A stretch of DNA of 64,000 nt, taken from contig NW_026515504.1 in NCBI RefSeq assembly GCF_014898815.1, forward strand, positions 372,001 to 436,000, written 5' to 3'. Every line of letters begins with the position of its first letter. Position 1 is the first letter of the stretch. This document shows, piece by piece, positions 55,201 through 61,877 of the stretch. Below the pieces are notes generated by a model, which saw only the letters and a list, made by a program, of their open reading frames with translations, did no database searches and was not told the origin of the DNA. Made by a program: the position numbers and the translations under genes. Source of the DNA: Panonychus citri (lineage: Eukaryota; Arthropoda; Arachnida; Trombidiformes; Tetranychidae).

Positions 55201-56926
55201 TCTACAAACTCCCATGAGTTTATTCCCATAGGGTGGATCTTCAAGTTTCCATTTTTTTCTCTCTCTCTCTCCTTTAGTTAATAGTTTTAGCTCGTGTTTG
55301 ATAGACATGATAAATTTAGTTCTAATAATGAATTAGGTGATAGAATGAAGAAAAAAAGTTTTCTCTCTTAAATTCAACTGAACAAATGAACTTTTTGATT
55401 ATTCACCAATGTAATAACATTAATCATAACGATAATGATGTAATAATAATAATCAACATTAGTGATTGCCGAAGGTGAGAAGTGGAAATTTGCGTGACAA
55501 GTAACATATCATGTGGAAGTCAAGATTACACACCCAATCAAAGAGTTAGATGAGTTTTGTGTGTAATATTTTCATTCCAAATGATGATTATCATGATGGA
55601 AGAGAGAGAAGGAGAAAAAAGAAAAAATTTCTTTTTTTTTCTCCATGCTTACGGTGGACATTTACTTGTATATGAGTATATTTGTTTTGTCCATTGTATT
55701 GACAACTAATTTGATTTAATGTCTCTTATGTTATCTATGGGTAAGGTGATTATAGAGATTGAATCAAGAGTGTGAATCAGGGTGGGAAATGGATTTGGGT
55801 GGATAGTTGATGATAATAAATATTATATAATAATATATATATGATATTAGTATATGTATCTATTGGTTATCGGTGATCACTTACCTCTTAACCATGTAAC
55901 CGATTTAATTGGATAACCAGAATAAGGACAAGTTATTTGAATATTTTGAGCTGAAAGGACAGTTAAATTAACCATTGGTCTAATATAAGGTGGCCCAAGG
56001 ACGTTAATACGAGCAGTGTGTTGAATGGCACCAGCGGTGTTACTTGCTCTACATGAATAGTAGCCACCATCATCGGTTTTCGTTGAACTTATATTAACAT
56101 AACTGTTTACGGTGTAAATATCACTAACATAATCACCGATTCTTACATGATATGCCTCGTTTATTGGTAAATTATCAAGTTTCCATGTAATCTGTGGAAG
56201 TGGGTTTCCTTTAGCTGAGCATTTCAACGATAAACGAATACCTCTTTCAACGATCTGCTCGGAAAAGGTTCCAACGAAAATTGGACTTTGTTTAATTTCT
56301 GTTGCAAGTTGACACCATTAAAATCGAAGAGAAAATAATTAGTTCATATTCTTGAATAATATTGGTAGAGTTCATTAATCATATACAACGATTATTTCAA
56401 TTCTCTATCATTGAGTTTCGTCTCATCTTCGCATTTGCGATTCTATTTTTTTTCTTGTGAATTTCTATCAAACTTCAAGTGTTTTTTTTCATTCTTTCGA
56501 AAAGTTCTGATAATCATTTAGAAAAAAACTGGAAAATATTCTGATTTTTACAATTTCTTTTCTGTATCATGGATAAAGAGAACTACATCAACATGAGTCT
56601 TTTTTTATAATTTCCATTTGATTTGAGTAAACTAATTGAAAAGAAACAATTTGAACAATTCATCTTTTTCCATGTTACATGAATTTATGATATTCGGTTG
56701 AAAATAAAAGGGAACGATAAGACTCCTTAAAAGAGTAAACTTGATCATGGATCAAAGAGAATCTGAAATGATAATAGTAGCTGAATACAATTGGAAAATA
56801 AGGAATTTTTCTAATGCTGAGTGAAAACAAAAAGTTGAGAGAAAATGAACAAATATTACAAGCAGGGGAGATTCAGAATTTTATATACGGTGATGAAAAA
56901 AGAAAACGAGATCGAACAAAACGAAA

Positions 56927-56965
<39 letters not shown>

Positions 56966-59505
56966 ATGCTAAAGATGAAGATAATCAGACTGATGTGATG
57001 AAGAAAAAGGGATGTGGTGGGAGGATAAACACGATGATAAAGATGAGAAACTTGAAATAATATTGTTCAGGATTTTCCTTCCTTTCTAATGAAAGTGAAA
57101 TAGAGAAAAAAAAGTTCAACCAGCAGGAGATATTCAGCTTCTTGCCTTTTTCAATTTTGAATTTTGGTGGAAAAACTTGCGAACTTTTCATTCTCTTCAA
57201 CCATTCCCTCCTATCATCATCACCATCCTCATCTTCCTCAAGCTTATCATCAATCCATCTTCTTCATCCAAATGAAATGGATTTCACCATAAACTTGTAT
57301 ATGTTTTTTTTTCTTTCTCATTCTTTTGACTGATTTGCTTCTTGAGAGACTAAGAGATGATGATCCTCATCCTCATCATCACCACTATGTTGATGATGAT
57401 GAAAAGAAAGAGAGATGTACAGATAGAATGCGAGAGAGAGAGAGAGAGAGATATAAGAGGATGAGCTTAGTTGATTCTATTCTTTCATCTTTCTTGAAGA
57501 AAATTTTTCTCTGTGTAAATTTCAAGATCTACTTTTAAATCCATCAACTAAACTGTGAATTGTTATTATTATATTTCTTCAAGGCAAAAGTAATTCAACT
57601 GATTGCTGGTAGAAACATTTAGATTAATAATAAAACACTATGAGTTTCATGGAGAGGGAAATGAAAAACATGATGATAATCATCATGGTGATGAGTAGAA
57701 GAGAAAGAAATTTCTTTTTTTTTCACCTTAATTCAAATTCTTTTTTAATAATATTCCAATTTTTTTTCTTCTCCTCTTGGGTTATATTTTCTTTTCAGTT
57801 ACTCTCAGATTATCTTGGCTTTCTAAATGTTTATCATTATTATCAAAATGTTATCGGTAAACTAATCATGGTAAATATTATCACTCTCATGAGGATTATC
57901 TCAATTTTCTCAGGCTAAATATTATCCTTATTTGTTTTATTTTATTCAATTCTTTTTTTTCACTCTCATTTTCAATCAGGATATTATTAAGATAATATTA
58001 ACGCTTTCAAGATTAGATAATGTCTTCACTGTTTATTTTATCATCATTTGGGTTTTTAATCTTGAGGGGAAGCGGAAATGATGAAGATGAAGATAAAGGT
58101 TATGGTAGAAAGTACCATGAAGAAGATAAATGATTAACTAACCAATTTTTTCAATTGAAGTTTTTTTTTCTCGATTCAAATGATAAAATGATTGACATTT
58201 TAATGTAATCAGACAATTTGTTATGTGGAAATCATTTGTTATAGTGATTAGAAAAATTTTATCTCAACAATTTGTTGCAATTTATTTTCTTAATCTAATA
58301 AAATTAATCTTGGATCTTTATCATGTAATCCTGTTATTTGATTATTCGAGTTGATCAACGTTCATTATCGTTTCACTTTTACTCTTAATTTATCCTTTTC
58401 TATTATATTCAAACTTTTATTCTATTGGGACACTAATTATCTTATTCATCTTTATCATTTACTAACTTTTTTTCTACATCACTTTCTTCATCTCCTGCAT
58501 CTTCATCTTCTTTGTCTTCGGCATCTTTTTCATACTAAACTCCATACACCTCATCTTTATCTTCATCATTTTCATCTCCATTCTAATCAACATCATCTTC
58601 AGCATCTTCATCCATGTAATTTGTCAATTGCATCAACATAAATAAAATGTAAATACTATTATTATTCAATTGGTTTATCATTGATGATGTTGCACTTTCT
58701 TTATAATATTACTCGTTCTATTACTATTACTATTACTATCGATACTAATTCTGATTCTAATTCTAATAACTTTTATCCTTTTTCTATCACTTGAATGACC
58801 TTTGAGTGACCACAAATGATTATTCCGATCATTTTAATTTAATCCATTCGATCATTTGATCATTCATTTCATTTACTCACTTATCTTATCATCTTCTCTC
58901 TTCAACATAAGGATAAATCATGAATCTATTAATTGGTCTATTATCTTTCAATAAGCAAGAATAAGATGATGATGATGATGATGATGAATCTAAGGTGAAT
59001 GAAGATAATCTAAGTATCACAAAGAAAGAAAGAAAAAAGTCAAATGAATCTGGGAGAGATAAATAGTGAATGAGAATTAGGATGAGGATGAGAAGAAGAA
59101 AAATCAAAAAAGAAAAAAGTTGAAATTGTAATTGTAATTCTAGTTCAAGTTGTAATGTTATATTATTTTCCATTGTCATTAATAGTCTTGGTTAAAGTCA
59201 ATTAACGTCTTGGGGAACATTTATCCTCATTTAAACATTGAAACATAATCATAATAACCCTAATAATCAAATTCAATTGTAGCCAACACTCAGAAAATTA
59301 GACATGATTGATAAGCCTTCTAATCTCAGTGGATTAATGAAATAAATCGTATGTATATAAAGTTAATGAGTTGCGAATATTAATTTTAACCACTGGAAAA
59401 GTCAAAGAAAAAACAAACTCAAATCGGTTTCTTACCTGATGAACAATTTACCATGTAGATGAAAATATTTAATTGTAGCAAAAGTTGAAACATTAACAAA
59501 ATCAT
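7005..59505 (-). CDS. Dscam: Dscam-like cell adhesion receptor, gene-level model (16 exons)
   Basis: Exons read by hand join in phase to about 1,187 residues: signal peptide (1-23), five Ig domains (about 30-504), four FNIII domains (about 506-950), one TM helix (about 961-983) and a cytoplasmic tail of about 200 residues. Compared with remembered insect Dscam, the Ig domains correspond to Ig5, 6, 7, 8 and 9 (for example the RPM...CP.SGYPI start of Ig6 and the VPPSWIVEP start of Ig8). The FN domains correspond to FN1, FN2, FN5 and FN6. Ig1-4 and FN3-FN4-Ig10 are absent. Each Ig has its cysteine pair. Dscams are homophilic neuronal recognition receptors at the plasma membrane. Oddities: a one-base frameshift in exon 10, a GC-AG intron after exon 6, and unsettled 3' exons (15-16). 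No array of alternative exons is visible in the introns. The gene lies head to head with a dpr-like gene. Confidence 0.88.
7743..7830 (-). CDS. Dscam: Dscam-like exon 15: cytoplasmic tail, frame uncertain
   Basis: 88 bases between a strong acceptor (TTCTTTCCAG) and a strong donor (CCC|GTAAGTTG). GC-richer than its surroundings, so very probably an exon. In the frame set by exon 14 (phase 0) it reads CLINSGNPVHGNVLGQNK and SPEHRIIDLTA, leaving in phase 1. A second frame reads VPHQLRESRSWKRIGTKQIP and stops at the TAA inside the donor. A third, from an internal CTCAG acceptor, reads GIPFMETYWDKTNPRNIG and stops. Which is used decides the C-terminus. Confidence 0.6.
7831..9281 (-). other. Dscam-like intron 14
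   Basis: 1,451 bases with a (CT)n tract at about 8,250-8,275 and purine-rich plus-strand segments. Nothing coding recognised. Confidence 0.55.
9282..9679 (-). CDS. Dscam: Dscam-like exon 14: cytoplasmic tail
   Basis: 398 bases, phase 1 to phase 0, residues about 995-1,127. Hydrophilic, Ser/Asn/Gly-rich: GGVGGCDGSKSCESMPLSDW, then KRSSLRGSTIDEPGMGFF, YFPSPYALSRISAYERSL and HTYDVPLKK. Tyr residues in YDVP and FPSPYAL are possible SH2 or adaptor sites (inference). Acceptor CTAATTCAG. Donor AAG|GTACAA. If unspliced here, the frame would end VQHFFSSAS and stop. Confidence 0.85.
9680..15100 (-). other. Dscam-like intron 13
   Basis: 5,421 bases, AT-rich, with (AG)n at 14,895-14,924. Exons 13 and 14 join in phase, so no exon is required here. 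The open frames inside are low-complexity. Confidence 0.6.
15101..15553 (-). CDS. Dscam: Dscam-like exon 13: FN6-equivalent and transmembrane helix
   Basis: 453 bases, phase 1-1, residues about 844-994. FN6 features: SWSSGGCPIQNFNVQYKVK, VSNNIIPDQ, LSDLNPATWYN and NEAGSTGAEYTFGTLTASG, very close to insect Dscam FN6 (GGCP..., LEPATWYNL..., AEY.FATLT). A juxtamembrane linker is followed by a single helix, IVMPLASALVVLTLIMGVIC, and a stop-transfer KKRH. Acceptor TTATCCTACAG, donor TCAG|GTAAGA. Confidence 0.95.
16397..16430. repeat. Perfect 12-bp inverted repeat (hairpin)
   Basis: ACGGAAGTTAAC (16,397-16,408) and its exact complement GTTAACTTCCGT (16,419-16,430) are separated by 10 bases. The arms could extend by a G-T pair and A-T pairs. 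It lies in intron 12 outside any exon. It may be a small RNA hairpin, a remnant of a terminal inverted repeat or a binding site; function unknown. Confidence 0.7.
19754..20253 (+). mobile_element. Degenerate, truncated mariner-type transposon
   Basis: Plus-strand sequence from about 19,949 encodes the N-terminal DNA-binding part of a mariner transposase in broken frames. Pieces are LLFYEFKSSK, then (frame change) NVAEITRKVNKHFNEGSINM and RSVQCWFQ, then (frame change) KFRSGQETLTEKPRS, a TGA stop in place of the Gly of the RSGRP motif, and RPISIDVTVIEDIIRENPEL. The W-F-x-K-F-R-S-G and PRSGRP-like motifs are diagnostic. Upstream, at about 19,754-19,785, TTAGGGGTATCAATAAGTTC resembles a mariner terminal inverted repeat. 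The catalytic half (DDE/D) and the opposite terminal repeat were not found, so the copy is dead and truncated. It lies in Dscam intron 12, antisense to the gene. Confidence 0.8.
20919..21280 (+). pseudogene. Unrecognised frameshifted ORF, GC-richer, near transposon relics
   Basis: From the ATG at 20,919 the frame reads MAYNRITYGDHEYQVK, then shifts within about 20 codons and continues IIHITTIDGLDEVLVESR, VTIHEDINPADIPRVSQ, TARELEVARNNF, YGCPYCGFRFPPGRKDP and WNGMERKIRKYH to a TAG at 21,280. A CPYC knuckle suggests a zinc-binding fold, but the expected second ligand pair is not clear. Base composition is visibly more GC-rich than the flanks, suggesting recent arrival with a mobile element (inference). 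It converges tail to tail with the MULE relic. Not recognised. Confidence 0.55.
21277..22035 (-). pseudogene. MULE-type transposase relic
   Basis: Minus-strand frame from the ATG at 22,035, interrupted by one TAA near 21,655 but open in the same frame on both sides. The C-terminal part reads DKIYSVYAFAKGPLINEIHF, LVPDLLIIFSHKSCITLANE and VVTYDTTFKMSDVYVSILT. YDTTF...D.YVS is the region of the first catalytic Asp in MULE/Mutator-like transposases of invertebrates. The N-terminal part is basic (MRYGPKKKVGNKLNKQYFYF) with FKKPVYWIDDSDKVIVVYSG. The frame ends soon after the first Asp, so the rest of the DDE domain is missing. Non-functional by sequence. AT-rich palindromic sequence follows at about 22,040-22,080. 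Confidence 0.7.
24304..24362. repeat. (CT)n microsatellite, about 59 bp
   Basis: Longest uninterrupted dinucleotide tract in the window, in Dscam intron 12. Open frames here are Ser/Leu artefacts. An (AG)n tract follows at about 24,579-24,604, so the two arms could pair in RNA. Confidence 0.95.
26229..26276 (-). CDS. Dscam: Dscam-like exon 12: last strand of FN5
   Basis: 48 bases, phase 1-1, residues about 828-843, reading GKGQPSEVISAKTMGTG. It completes the FN5 G-strand (NSAG|GKGQPS). Acceptor GAATTCTAG, donor ACAG|GTAAGG. It is too short to stand alone, but phase and motif place it clearly. Confidence 0.85.
28134..28376 (-). CDS. Dscam: Dscam-like exon 11: FN5-equivalent
   Basis: 243 bases, phase 1-1, residues about 747-827. 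Reads DPPDAPILKVSSTTLNSVIL, GYIVYYKVEKGDWEEIP and YTVKNLACGKRYQFYIIPFN. The WEE...L.CG.RYQ.Y pattern is characteristic of Dscam FN5 rather than FN3 or FN4. Acceptor CTTTACCAG, donor GCGG|GTAAGT. Confidence 0.9.
28377..29084 (-). other. Dscam-like intron 10, at the site of the missing FN3-FN4-Ig10
   Basis: 708 bases of AT-rich non-coding DNA between the FN2 exon and the FN5-like exon. In classical Dscam, FN3, FN4 and Ig10 would be encoded here. No remnant could be recognised in any frame. Confidence 0.6.
29085..29809 (-). CDS. Dscam: Dscam-like exon 10: FN1 and FN2, with a one-base frameshift
   Basis: 725 bases, one short of the 726 the flanking phases require. The first part reads EPPDCPVDIKTEEIGSRSFA, LTWTHPFNGNSPITGYLLEY and ends LPVSVTTEGEPPSA (FN1). 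The frame then shifts by one base near 29,483 and resumes RDVKVVPISSTSLQINWRPP, EQNGPILGYYVGY and YNKKGAGPPSDQIEAQTL (FN2). The GYYVGY motif is classic Dscam FN2. Read unshifted, the frame stops about 25 codons later. FN2 carries an insertion of about 30 residues rich in Ser and Pro (SISSSSQSSSSLS...). Donor TTTG|GTTAGT, phase 1. Either a single-base assembly error or a genuine disruption. Confidence 0.9.
29810..32697 (-). other. Dscam-like intron 9
   Basis: 2,888 bases, AT-rich, with (AG)n at 31,611-31,630. No coding or mobile sequence recognised. Confidence 0.6.
32698..32846 (-). CDS. Dscam: Dscam-like exon 9: end of Ig9
   Basis: 149 bases, phase 2 to phase 1, residues about 455-504. Reads RYIFEQIEKSDKTESIFKI, then RATERGDSALFTCHGENNYG and FQIVVQG. 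The ERGDSALFTC signature is almost identical to insect Dscam Ig9 (ERSDSALFTC). Acceptor TGAATTTCAG, donor CAAG|GTGAGT. Confidence 0.93.
33664..33700. repeat. (AG)n microsatellite, about 37 bp
   Basis: AG tract in Dscam intron 8. Other shorter AG/CT tracts lie near 5,083, 8,250, 14,895, 17,177, 31,611, 37,857, 40,890, 46,923, 48,399, 48,618, 52,252, 56,931 and 57,430. Confidence 0.95.
34097..34154 (-). CDS. Dscam: Dscam-like exon 8: middle of Ig9
   Basis: 58 bases, phase 1 to phase 2, residues about 436-454. Reads DIRITWTRDRKLITPTTEP, containing the core tryptophan of Ig9. Acceptor TTATTTAG, donor CCAAG|GTAAGAA. Short, but the phases on both sides require it and the motif order fits. Confidence 0.85.
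35722..35811 (-). CDS. Dscam: Dscam-like exon 7: start of Ig9
   Basis: 90 bases, phase 1-1, residues about 406-435. Reads VAAHFEKKFETHSVKLGDDV and TIRCVAIGEKG, the first strands of Ig9 with its first cysteine (compare insect FTEK...CEAKGEK). Only 75 bases separate it from exon 6. Acceptor CTCTTACAG, donor AAAG|GTGAGA. Confidence 0.88.
35887..36054 (-). CDS. Dscam: Dscam-like exon 6: second half of Ig8
   Basis: 168 bases, phase 1-1, residues about 350-405. Reads DGEDFKVVISNAHIQTLENG, then the Ig end KEDAGHYMCQAMNGIGPGAS and MVVRVTVS, matching Dscam Ig8 (INGIGSG in insects). The donor is CAG|GCAAGT, a GC-type donor. The nearest GT, 5 bases on, would put exon 7 out of frame with an early stop. 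Confidence 0.9.
36055..41376 (-). other. Dscam-like intron 5
   Basis: 5,322 bases, with long (CT)n at 37,857-37,890, (AG)n at 38,829-38,872 and a shorter (AG)n at about 40,890. No exon or mobile element recognised. Confidence 0.6.
38829..38872. repeat. (AG)n microsatellite, about 44 bp
   Basis: Pure AG tract on the plus strand, so CT in the Dscam transcript, in intron 5. A (CT)n tract of opposite sense lies about 1 kb away at 37,857-37,890. Confidence 0.95.
41377..41496 (-). CDS. Dscam: Dscam-like exon 5: first half of Ig8
   Basis: 120 bases, phase 1-1, residues about 310-349. Reads VPPSWIVEPKDKSVIKGNSL and CQADGSPRPIIRWKKSTG, closely like the start of Dscam Ig8 (VPPRWILEP...). Acceptor CTCCTCAG, donor ACCG|GTAATT. 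Confidence 0.9.
41497..47320 (-). other. Dscam-like intron 4
   Basis: 5,824 bases of AT-rich DNA with (ATG)n at about 44,176-44,202 and (AG)n at about 43,139-43,154 and 46,923-46,945. A short GC-richer patch near 45,565-45,615 is discussed in findings. No exon assigned. Confidence 0.6.
44176..44202. repeat. (ATG)n trinucleotide repeat
   Basis: About nine ATG/GAT units in Dscam intron 4. Similar GAT arrays occur at 54,476-54,497 and about 58,967-58,986, inside the two direct repeat copies. Confidence 0.85.
47321..47602 (-). CDS. Dscam: Dscam-like exon 4: Ig7-equivalent
   Basis: 282 bases, phase 1-1, residues about 216-309, one whole Ig domain. It starts VSPVVEPFYFPNDLVSG, has AACIVSAGDLPIRIKWLKDG and ends RGNYTCLAENPAS...LIVQ. 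This matches the domain that in insect Dscam1 is encoded by the hypervariable exon-9 cluster and in chelicerate short Dscams by the 5' cassettes. Only one copy is visible here. Confidence 0.92.
48199..48360 (-). CDS. Dscam: Dscam-like exon 3: second half of Ig6
   Basis: 162 bases, phase 1-1, residues about 162-215. Reads GGRRLPQNHRQKVFTNGTF and then the Ig signature DAAQYQCLVSDEEGRS with C-terminal strand RDLFVNVV. The RQKVF.NGT block is typical of Dscam Ig6. Acceptor ACCCAAG, donor GTTG|GTAATTA. The acceptor is preceded by a purine-rich stretch and is the weaker of the two sites. Confidence 0.88.
48361..55884 (-). other. Dscam-like intron 2
   Basis: 7,524 bases. Holds the first copy of the 950-bp direct repeat (53,849-54,809) and an (AG)n tract at 52,252-52,282. 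No alternative Ig exon could be recognised. Confidence 0.65.
53849..54809. repeat. Direct repeat copy 1, about 960 bp
   Basis: Nearly identical to 58,337-59,286, from TTTGATTATTCGAGTTGATC to about TTCAATTGTAACCAA. Differences are scattered substitutions, a few more GAT units (near 54,476) and about 10 extra bases near 54,650. No terminal inverted repeat or target-site duplication was seen. The minus strand of its first part reads as an acidic Asp/Glu/Lys-rich peptide with stops. It lies in Dscam intron 2. Confidence 0.9.
55885..56298 (-). CDS. Dscam: Dscam-like exon 2: Ig5-equivalent and first half of Ig6
   Basis: 414 bases, phase 1 to phase 1, residues about 24-161. The first domain has CSAKGNPLPQITW, DDGGYYSCRASNTAG and ends ARINV, which resembles Dscam Ig5. 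The next begins GPPYIRPM, with CPYSGYPIKSVTWLRG, the start of Dscam Ig6. Acceptor TTGCAACAG; donor AGAG|GTAAGTG. The exon is phase-symmetric, so its skipping or loss would keep the frame but would remove Ig5 and leave Ig6 without its first half. Confidence 0.92.
56299..59435 (-). other. Dscam-like intron 1
   Basis: 3,137 bases, GT-AG. It contains the second copy of the direct repeat (58,337-59,286) and (AG)n tracts near 56,931-56,960 and 57,430. No exon recognised. Confidence 0.7.
58337..59286. repeat. Direct repeat copy 2, about 950 bp
   Basis: Second copy of 53,849-54,809, same orientation, about 4.49 kb downstream on the plus strand, in Dscam intron 1. The copies bracket Dscam exon 2. High similarity implies a recent duplication or gene conversion. 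Confidence 0.9.
59436..59505 (-). CDS. Dscam: Dscam-like exon 1: signal peptide
   Basis: The ATG at 59,505 opens MILLMFQLLLQLNIFIYMVN, a hydrophobic signal-peptide-like sequence, followed by CSS. The exon leaves in phase 1 at TCAG|GTAAG, matching the phase of exon 2. No intervening exon was seen in the 3.1 kb intron. The start was chosen because it is the only ATG giving a signal peptide in this frame directly before a strong donor. If Ig1-4 exons exist further upstream they would lie beyond the divergent dpr-like promoter, which seems unlikely. Confidence 0.7.
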
Positions 59506-59949
59506 ATTAGTTTAATTGTTGTTCCACTAAACATAATCATGAATACGGAGGATTTACATAATTTACATGGGAACACTTAGAAAAGCAAAGTAAAGAGACT
59601 AATTGATTGTAAGTGAGAAGTTAATTGTGATCAATTCAATTTAGAAAATGATATTAACGTTTATCCTTTTGTAATATCCTTTTGACACTGATAACAATTG
59701 GTAATCACAATTAACATTGGATAAGAAAAAAGGTGACACTTATCATAATTTACGAAAAGAGAAAAAAATTTTCTGATTAGATTAACTGTAATTGATTGGG
59801 ATTATTTATCTTTAACCGTTAAGTTAATTGTGACTGATAATGTTTGAAATTTAACACGTTGATTAATTGAGACACAATCACAATTTTCTAACTGTTATTG
59901 TTGAAGATTCTCATCTTTTTATATTGTTGTTATTTTCTTGTTGTTGGCA

Positions 59950-60007
59950 TTTTATATAAATATAAAGGGTCACCGATTGTTCATGGTGTTTGAGTTGTGC
60001 TCAGTTG
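59950..60007 (+). promoter_or_regulatory. Putative core promoter of the dpr-like gene
   Basis: TTTATATAAATATAAAGG (about 59,951-59,968) is a strong TATA-like element. TCAGTTG at 60,001-60,007 matches the arthropod initiator. The spacing of about 40 bases is somewhat long for TATA to Inr. The site lies about 450 bases from the divergent Dscam exon 1 ATG. Confidence 0.4.
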
Positions 60008-60292
60008 CTAAAGTGATTTCATGTGGTTCAATGTTTTCGATGAGAATTCTGTTCTCAATTCTCAATTAGAATATTTCTCTTCTTCTGTTCGCTAGTGATA
60101 CCTGGTGGAGAGAAATTAACTCATCTGTTGGAATCTTTTCATTCCAAGTTCAACCAAATGGTCGCCATCTTATGTTCAATAATAATACCAGAGAATTTAT
60201 CACAACTTTTATAAAGTTCGAATTTGTTACTGTCACCTTTGTCCATTTCCAATCAGCGGCACCGGGTTACCAGTTAGAGAATCATATTAAAA
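60001..60292 (+). other. dpr: Candidate 5' untranslated exon of the dpr-like gene
   Basis: Sequence between the putative initiator and a donor (AAA|GTGAGTAA at 60,293). It is less AT-rich than the flanks, with no long open frame. It would splice to the acceptor TTTTCACAG ending at 60,619. Support is by splice motifs and position only. Confidence 0.35.
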
Positions 60293-60716
60293 GTGAGTAA
60301 CTGAAGAATCGAAAAAAAAATTCACCTTAAATACTACAGTTTCGCATGAGATATTGTTGAATGTTGAATTCTCAATGGAATAAATTAGATGAATAGAATT
60401 CATCTAGATGAAAAGATGGAAATTTTTTGAGAGATTTTTTGTCAACGGTTAGAAAGTTTCCAATTCTCTCCACCAGATTTCACTAGGCAACAGAAAATTG
60501 AGTTGAGAGCAGAAAAGTTTGAATTTTCTTCTCACAATTTTGTTGATTCTTATTCACTTGCTCACTGTCTTCTGAACAACTCAACAAGAATATATCCTCT
60601 AAATGCTGTGTTTTCACAGAAATCATGTCACTTGTGTTTCAATGTTTTCTTTATGTTCATCAATGGATTAATCATAATCATCATTATAACAACAATAACG
60701 AATCTTTATCAATATC

Positions 60717-60965
60717 ATGAATCAACCAACAATTGGATTATTTCTATTACAATTACATGTAATCACAACACTTTCAATTGATGGAATTTCATCATTATCA
60801 TCATCATCATCATCATCCGGAAGTGAGATTCCACCTTATCTTGTGTTCCAAGATCGAAGTAAAATTGAACCTTATTTCGACAATACAACATCTAAGAATA
60901 TAACAACTTCTGCAGGTAAAAGTGTCTTCTTGCCCTGTCGAGTCCATCATATTGGTGATCGAACT
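60717..60965 (+). CDS. dpr: dpr-like immunoglobulin protein, first coding exon (partial gene)
   Basis: From the ATG at 60,717: a signal peptide (MNQPTIGLFLLQLHVITTLS), a poly-Ser stretch, then IEPYFDNTTSKNITTSAG and KSVFLPCRVHHIGDRT, ending in phase 0 at ACT|GTAAGT. This is the start of the first V-type Ig domain of Dpr (defective proboscis extension response) proteins. In that family the domain continues VSWIR..., and the exon break after GD(K/R)T is typical. Dpr proteins are short, membrane-attached two-Ig receptors that bind DIP partners in synaptic matching. The first Ig cysteine is present; the rest of the protein is not in this window. Which dpr paralogue this is cannot be told. An upstream acceptor at 60,618-60,619 suggests a short 5' UTR before the ATG. 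Confidence 0.88.
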
Positions 60966-61822
60966 GTAAGTTGATTTAATTAACTTTTTCCAGACAAAAA
61001 TTCAACTCGACTCATTTCCACTCATGAACTATCCTCGATTCCGTTTTCCTCTAATGCTAATATTGTCCGATAGTTTTACTCGAATGACCATTAGATGAGC
61101 TTAACACTCTTGCATATGAATGACCAATTTAGATTTTCCATCCAGCAATAAGATGAACATGAATCAGTATAATAATAGAAATTTTCCTCATGGATCAGAA
61201 TTTCTTTATTCCATCACCAATCTTAATTTTCCTCTTTCGAGTGAATCACAATGAACCTTTTTCTATTGATCTTTAAGCCTGATGATGGGAAATAAAAGAA
61301 AACAAATTTTTTTTGCATTTGCTTCCTTAATCTTCATTGATAAACAAAGTATTACTTTGGAATTAATCATGATGATGATCATGATGCTTAATCTATCAGA
61401 TTCTCGAACCAAAAATCTTACTGTTAATCTTTTTGGTGAAATTCAATCTTCAATTTATTATACTATTACATAGATTTCCATCTCTCAGCAAGGGTTAAAG
61501 TGCTTAGAATTCATTAACTTTTTGAATGACAAACAGAAAGTAGAAAATTAAATTCTAACTATTGATTAAAATGAATAATTATCATGACAATTGAATTGAA
61601 AAAGGAAAAAGTTATTCAAACAATAATAATATTGATACTAATCAATAGGGATAATGAAACAATCAATTAATAATGATTATTGAGGAATTGAAAAGCTAAA
61701 AACTTTTACTCCATTGAAAAGGTAATTTCATCATCATCATTAATAAATGATTATCATGAAGATGAGAGAGATAATATTGTAAAGATGATAATAGTCTGTC
61801 TTACATTTCGAAAATTTATAAT

Positions 61823-61877
<55 letters not shown>

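Noticed and set aside
41377..56298. Tandem array of alternative 5' Ig cassettes as in published chelicerate short Dscams
   Set aside because: Searched by eye for repeated Ig7-like exons (PF.FP, GDLP, KDG motifs). Only one copy of each Ig exon was found.
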